NCBI GenBank assembly: GCA_964435595.1
Contig: CAYSZV010000020.1
Span: 1-34,025, forward strand
Length of the DNA stretch: 34,025 nucleotides
Reading direction: 5' to 3'
From: Izemoplasma sp964435595
Lineage (GTDB): Bacteria; Bacillota_I; Bacilli_A; Izemoplasmatales; Izemoplasmataceae
Part shown: piece after piece, positions 32,539 to 34,025 of the stretch
Layout: each line of letters starts with the position of its first letter
How positions within the stretch are numbered: the stretch's first letter is position 1
The notes under the pieces: generated by a model
The model's database searches: none
Told to the model about the DNA's origin: nothing
What the model saw: only the letters and a program-made list of their open reading frames with translations
Made by a program: the position numbers and the translations under genes

Positions 32539-33971
32539 ATGTTTAAAAATATAAATGAAATGATTGCATATTGTGAACAAAACAAGGTGAAGATTATCGA
32601 CCTGAAAGTTGTTGATATGAAAGGTAGATGGCATCGATTGAGTATTACCAAAGAAAAACTATCTCCTGATTTAATGGAAAAGGGTATTGGATTTGATGGT
32701 TCAAGTTATGGATTCCTTACAGTTGAAAAATCAGATATGGTTATGATTCCTGATGTTTCTACTTGTTATCTTGATCCACAAAAAATCAATAAAACAATGG
32801 TAGTAATTGCTAACATTTATGTCATCCATGGTATGAAATTATTACGTTTCGAAGATGACCCAAGATATATTGCAGAAAAAACAGAGAACTTTATGCGTGC
32901 TAATAAAATAGCAGACGAGTGTTTACTCGGTCCGGAATTTGAATTTTTCGTATTGGATCACGTATCTTATAAAAATACTAATCAACATATGGAAGTGAAG
33001 TTAGATAGTGCCCAAGCAAATTGGAATGCAAGTGATGATTCATATAAAAACATCGGATTTACTGTACCTCATCACGGNNNNNNNNNNATATTGATTCACC
33101 ATGGGATGCTTCCTATGAATTTCGTAGTGAAGTAGCTATCGAAGCTGAAAATATGAACATTCCAATAAAATACCACCACAGCGAAAATGGCGGACCTGGT
33201 CAAGTTGAAATCGAAGTAAACTTTGCTGGTATTAAAGAAATGGGAGACCGTACAATGAAATTAAAAAATCTCCTAAATACGACAGCATTCAAACACCGTA
33301 AAAGTGTTACATTTATGCCAAAGCCATTTGTAGATGAATGCGGGAATGGTATGCACGTTCATATTCAGCTAAAGAATAAAGATAGTTGGCCAATGTTTGA
33401 TGAAACAGGATATGCAGGTTTATCACAATTATCTCACTATATGATTGGTGGAATATTAAAACATGCAAAGGCTATAACTGCAATCACTAATCCATCTACT
33501 AACTCTTATAAAAGACTTGTTCCTGGTTTCGAAGCACCAGTTACCGTTGCATTTGCAACGGCAAACAGATCTGCTGTTATACGTATTCCTGGATATACAA
33601 TTACTGCAGATGAAAAACGCTTTGAAGTAAGAAGCCCAGACGCTACAAGCAATCCATACTTAGCGTATTCTGCAATTATGATGGCTGCGTTTGACGGTGT
33701 CTTAAACAAATTGGATCCTACTAAAGAAGGATTTGGTCCATTCGATTTCAATTTATATGAACTCAAAGGCAAAGAAACAGAAATACACTCTTTACCGGTC
33801 AATCTCTTGGAAGCATCAAATGAATTAGAAAAGGATCATGCATTCTTATTAAAAGGAAATGTCTTCACTAAAAATATAATAGCTAATCATATTAATCGCA
33901 TTAGAGAAGAATTCTATCTTGTAAACAAGATGCCACACCCGATTGAATTTGAAATGTACTATAGTTTATAA
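32539..33971 (+). CDS. glnA: Glutamine synthetase type I, interrupted by an assembly gap
   Basis: The frame from ATG 32539 (AAAGGAG upstream) runs into ten Ns at 33078-33087; homology resumes after the gap in a different frame and continues to TAA 33971, so this is one gene of about 477 codons. Markers: WHRLSITKE and KGIGFDGSS near the N-terminus, LGPEFEFF (metal ligands), NGGPGQVEIEV, GNGMHVHIQL, NPSTNSYKRLVPGFEAP and the NRSAVIRIPG region. It makes glutamine from glutamate, ammonium and ATP. Restoring frame needs a true gap length of 3n+2 nt (8, 11 or similar) rather than ten. A NLYEL tyrosine lies near the adenylylation-site position, but no adenylylation is implied. The cre-like site suggests carbon-linked control; GDH in the serine operon competes for the same substrates. 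Confidence 0.92.
33078..33087. other. Assembly gap (ten Ns) inside glnA
   Basis: A run of ten Ns breaks glutamine synthetase between GFTVPHHG and IDSPWDASYEF. The frame differs on the two sides, so ten is a placeholder length. Confidence 0.97.
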
Positions 33972-34003
33972 TAAAAAAAGATCCTTATGTATATAATACC
34001 TTT

Positions 34004-34025
34004 AAAGGAGACATGATAAAATAAA
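34004..34025 (+). other. Ribosome binding site of a gene beyond the right edge
   Basis: AAAGGAG (34004-34010) lies just before the window ends. The ATG at 34013 is too close to it and is followed by TAA after three codons, so the real start is probably outside. No terminator follows glnA before it. Confidence 0.35.

Noticed and set aside
32539..33971. Two separate glutamine synthetase fragments
   Set aside because: The frame change coincides with an N run, so it is an assembly artefact and not a broken gene.
1..34025. CRISPR array, tRNA genes, insertion sequences
   Set aside because: No regular spaced repeats, no cloverleaf-like segment and no transposase motif were seen in intergenic DNA.

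Overview
This is 34 kb of an AT-rich, gene-dense bacterial chromosome. Shine-Dalgarno sites are strong (AGGAGG type), SigA-like promoters are common, and every inspected stop is TAA or TAG. Together with CcpA-like operators and the gene content, this suggests a low-GC Bacillota or a free-living relative of the Mollicutes (Izemoplasma/Haloplasma-like). That placement is inference. A run of ten Ns at 33078-33087 shows the source is a scaffolded draft assembly. I saw no tRNA, rRNA, CRISPR array, transposase or phage gene.

Layout. (1) 1-3358: an acetyl-CoA acetyltransferase (3' end outside the window) diverges from a TetR regulator across a promoter region with tandem TetR-type operators and a cre-like site; a MATE transporter converges on the regulator. 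(2) 3451-8119: a leftward operon of an ICMT-like membrane methyltransferase, a GH3-like acyl-adenylating enzyme and a 7TM-GAF-GGDEF-HD-GYP protein. (3) 8434-12054: butyrate kinase, phosphate butyryltransferase and a divergent ATP-type PEP carboxykinase, behind a promoter with a cre-like box in its spacer. (4) 12051-14335: an MFS transporter and an unknown two-TM protein, both leftward. (5) 14523-23498: amino-nitrogen metabolism. It holds a rightward aminotransferase; a leftward four-gene operon of a SerC-like aminotransferase, SerA, a DUF1015-glutamate dehydrogenase fusion and IlvE; then a rightward AspB-like aminotransferase with a gamma-carbonic anhydrase-like protein. (6) 23618-30649: cell-surface and membrane genes: a 912-residue repeat lipoprotein, a YczE-like protein, a small membrane protein, an endonuclease I missing its 5' end, and two EamA transporters. 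(7) 30783-33971: a uridine-kinase-like protein with a ThrRS-like N-terminus, and type I glutamine synthetase interrupted by the assembly gap.

How the genes fit together. Four promoters carry almost the same operator (core TGAAARCGYT): thiolase, buk-ptb-pckA, the serine/GDH/IlvE operon and glnA. This looks like one carbon-catabolite regulon joining short-chain acyl-CoA metabolism, gluconeogenesis and amino-group metabolism. The most interesting locus is the serine operon. SerA makes or uses NADH, SerC and IlvE use the glutamate/2-oxoglutarate pair, and the GDH half of the fusion interconverts that pair, so the operon encodes a nearly closed nitrogen and redox cycle. The DUF1015 half carries a DGHHR motif resembling ParB/SerK-fold serine kinases and could be the missing phosphoserine-handling step.

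A recurring local feature is extreme 3' compaction: at least eight genes end inside their own terminator hairpin, including one convergent pair whose two stop codons overlap at the centre of one perfect palindrome.
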